Assembly (NCBI GenBank): GCA_027066355.1
Contig: JAMONW010000158.1
Coordinates: 1-5,956 of the forward strand
Length of the DNA stretch: 5,956 nt
Reading direction: 5' to 3'
Source of the DNA: Campylobacteraceae bacterium
Lineage (GTDB): Bacteria; Campylobacterota; Campylobacteria; Campylobacterales; Sulfurovaceae
How positions within the stretch are numbered: the first letter of the stretch is position 1; the number at the start of each line of letters is the position of its first letter. A program made the position numbers and the translations under genes. The notes under the pieces were generated by a model. It did no database searches and was not told where the DNA came from. It was given only the letters and a program-made list of their open reading frames with translations. Below are positions 5,127 through 5,956 of this stretch, piece by piece.

Positions 5127-5942
5127 ATGTTAACACTCCTCCCTACTCCTATTGGTAATATTGCTGATATAACCTTTAGAACAATTCAAACTTTAGAAAA
5201 TACTCAACTTATTTTATGCGAAGATACTCGTGTTACAAAACAACTACTAAATATTTTAAAAGATAGATACAACTTAGAGTTAGCAAATGTAGATATAATC
5301 TCTTTTCATGAGCATAATGGCAAAGAGAGATTAAAGCAAGTTGCAACTAGATTAAAAAAAGAGAATGTTGTATATATGAGCGATGCTGGAATGCCTGTAA
5401 TTTCAGACCCTGGGCAACTGCTTGTAGAGTATTGTCAAGAAAATAGTATAGAGTATGATGTTTTGCCAGGAGCTAGTGTAGCACCACTTATTTATGCAGC
5501 AAGTGGCTTTAAAAGTGGAAAATTCTATTTTTATGGATTTTTACCTCAAAAAGGAGCCTTAAGAAGCCAAGAGCTTAGAAAAATTATGCAAAATGGTTTA
5601 GATACAATTATCTATGAAGCTCCACACAGAATTTTAAAACTTATAGAACAAATTTGCCAAATAGATGAAGATAGAGAGATTTTTTGCACAAAAGAACTTA
5701 CAAAAAAGTATCAAAAATATTACAAAAAAAGAGCAATTGAGCTTTTAGATAAATTAAAAAACGACTCCCTAAAAGGTGAATGGGCGCTTGTTATAGAAGC
5801 TAAAAAATATAATGAAGCAACACTAAATTTATTAGATATTAAAGAGTTAGATATCCCACCAAAAGCAAAAGCCAAACTTTTAGCAAAATTAACTAATAAA
5901 AGTGTTAAAGAGTGCTATGAAGAACTAAGAACTAAGAGATAA
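5127..5942 (+). CDS. rsmI: 16S rRNA (cytidine-1402 2'-O)-methyltransferase
   Basis: RsmI adds a methyl group from S-adenosylmethionine to the ribose of C1402 in the decoding centre of 16S rRNA; with RsmH, which methylates the base, it tunes initiation and fidelity. It belongs to the tetrapyrrole-methylase fold family. Motifs in order: LLPTPIGNIADIT (4-16), CEDTR (31-35), SDAGMPVISDPG (85-96, cofactor and substrate loop), VLPGAS (112-117), FYGFLPQKG (135-143), YEAPHR (163-168), and GEWALVIE (217-224) closing the core. About 45 residues follow, a lysine-rich C-terminal helical region ending LRTKR. At 271 residues it is close to family length. ATG at 5127 is the first Met and the frame begins in the conserved motif almost at once, so the start is secure although its Shine-Dalgarno is weak. 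The protein is intact and probably co-transcribed with rpmE. Confidence 0.95.
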   Translation: MLTLLPTPIGNIADITFRTIQTLENTQLILCEDTRVTKQLLNILKDRYNLELANVDIISFHEHNGKERLKQVATRLKKENVVYMSDAGMPVISDPGQLLVEYCQENSIEYDVLPGASVAPLIYAASGFKSGKFYFYGFLPQKGALRSQELRKIMQNGLDTIIYEAPHRILKLIEQICQIDEDREIFCTKELTKKYQKYYKKRAIELLDKLKNDSLKGEWALVIEAKKYNEATLNLLDIKELDIPPKAKAKLLAKLTNKSVKECYEELRTKR

Positions 5943-5956
5943 TCAATAAAAAATAA

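Overview
This AT-rich window looks like a chromosome segment from a Campylobacterota (Epsilonproteobacteria) member. The evidence is the low-GC codon usage, the style of the LeuA, L31 and RsmI proteins, and the tight rpmE-rsmI pairing that I recall from Sulfurimonas/Campylobacter-type genomes. No genus can be fixed from sequence alone.

Layout. At 1-235 lies the C-terminal end of an RND efflux-pump inner-membrane subunit, followed by a weak hairpin terminator shared with a convergent gene. From 353 to about 2976 is an accessory island: a 447-residue Fic-family protein on the minus strand, a decayed small multidrug resistance (SMR) transporter gene on the plus strand, and a Uma2-family nuclease-like protein on the minus strand. 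From 3032 on is housekeeping sequence: leuA (2-isopropylmalate synthase, minus strand), a 303-base divergent intergenic region, then rpmE (ribosomal protein L31) and rsmI (16S rRNA C1402 ribose methyltransferase) on the plus strand.

The most notable structure is inside the SMR pseudogene. Two palindromic, non-coding, MITE-like insertions share the same terminal sequence (consensus CCCAGAWTATGCATTAG), and each is flanked by a direct TTTAA duplication. The first spans 162 bp between its duplications and can fold along its whole length into a single hairpin. Removing it together with one TTTAA copy restores the SMR reading frame across the junction. The second is a 48-bp hairpin at the 3' end of the same gene; removing it the same way gives a natural-looking C-terminus and stop. 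The SMR gene also carries two in-frame stops, a four-codon deletion and a frameshift, so it is dead independently of the insertions.

How the genes relate. RpmE and RsmI both act on the ribosome and are probably co-transcribed, with a GC-rich hairpin between them. LeuA is a stand-alone leucine biosynthesis gene here, reading away from rpmE. Fic carries a self-inhibitory helix motif and a C-terminal winged-helix-like region. Its putative promoter abuts an inverted repeat, half of which recurs upstream of the SMR remnant, which suggests local autoregulation. Two longer plus-strand open frames inside leuA are antisense shadows and are not annotated.
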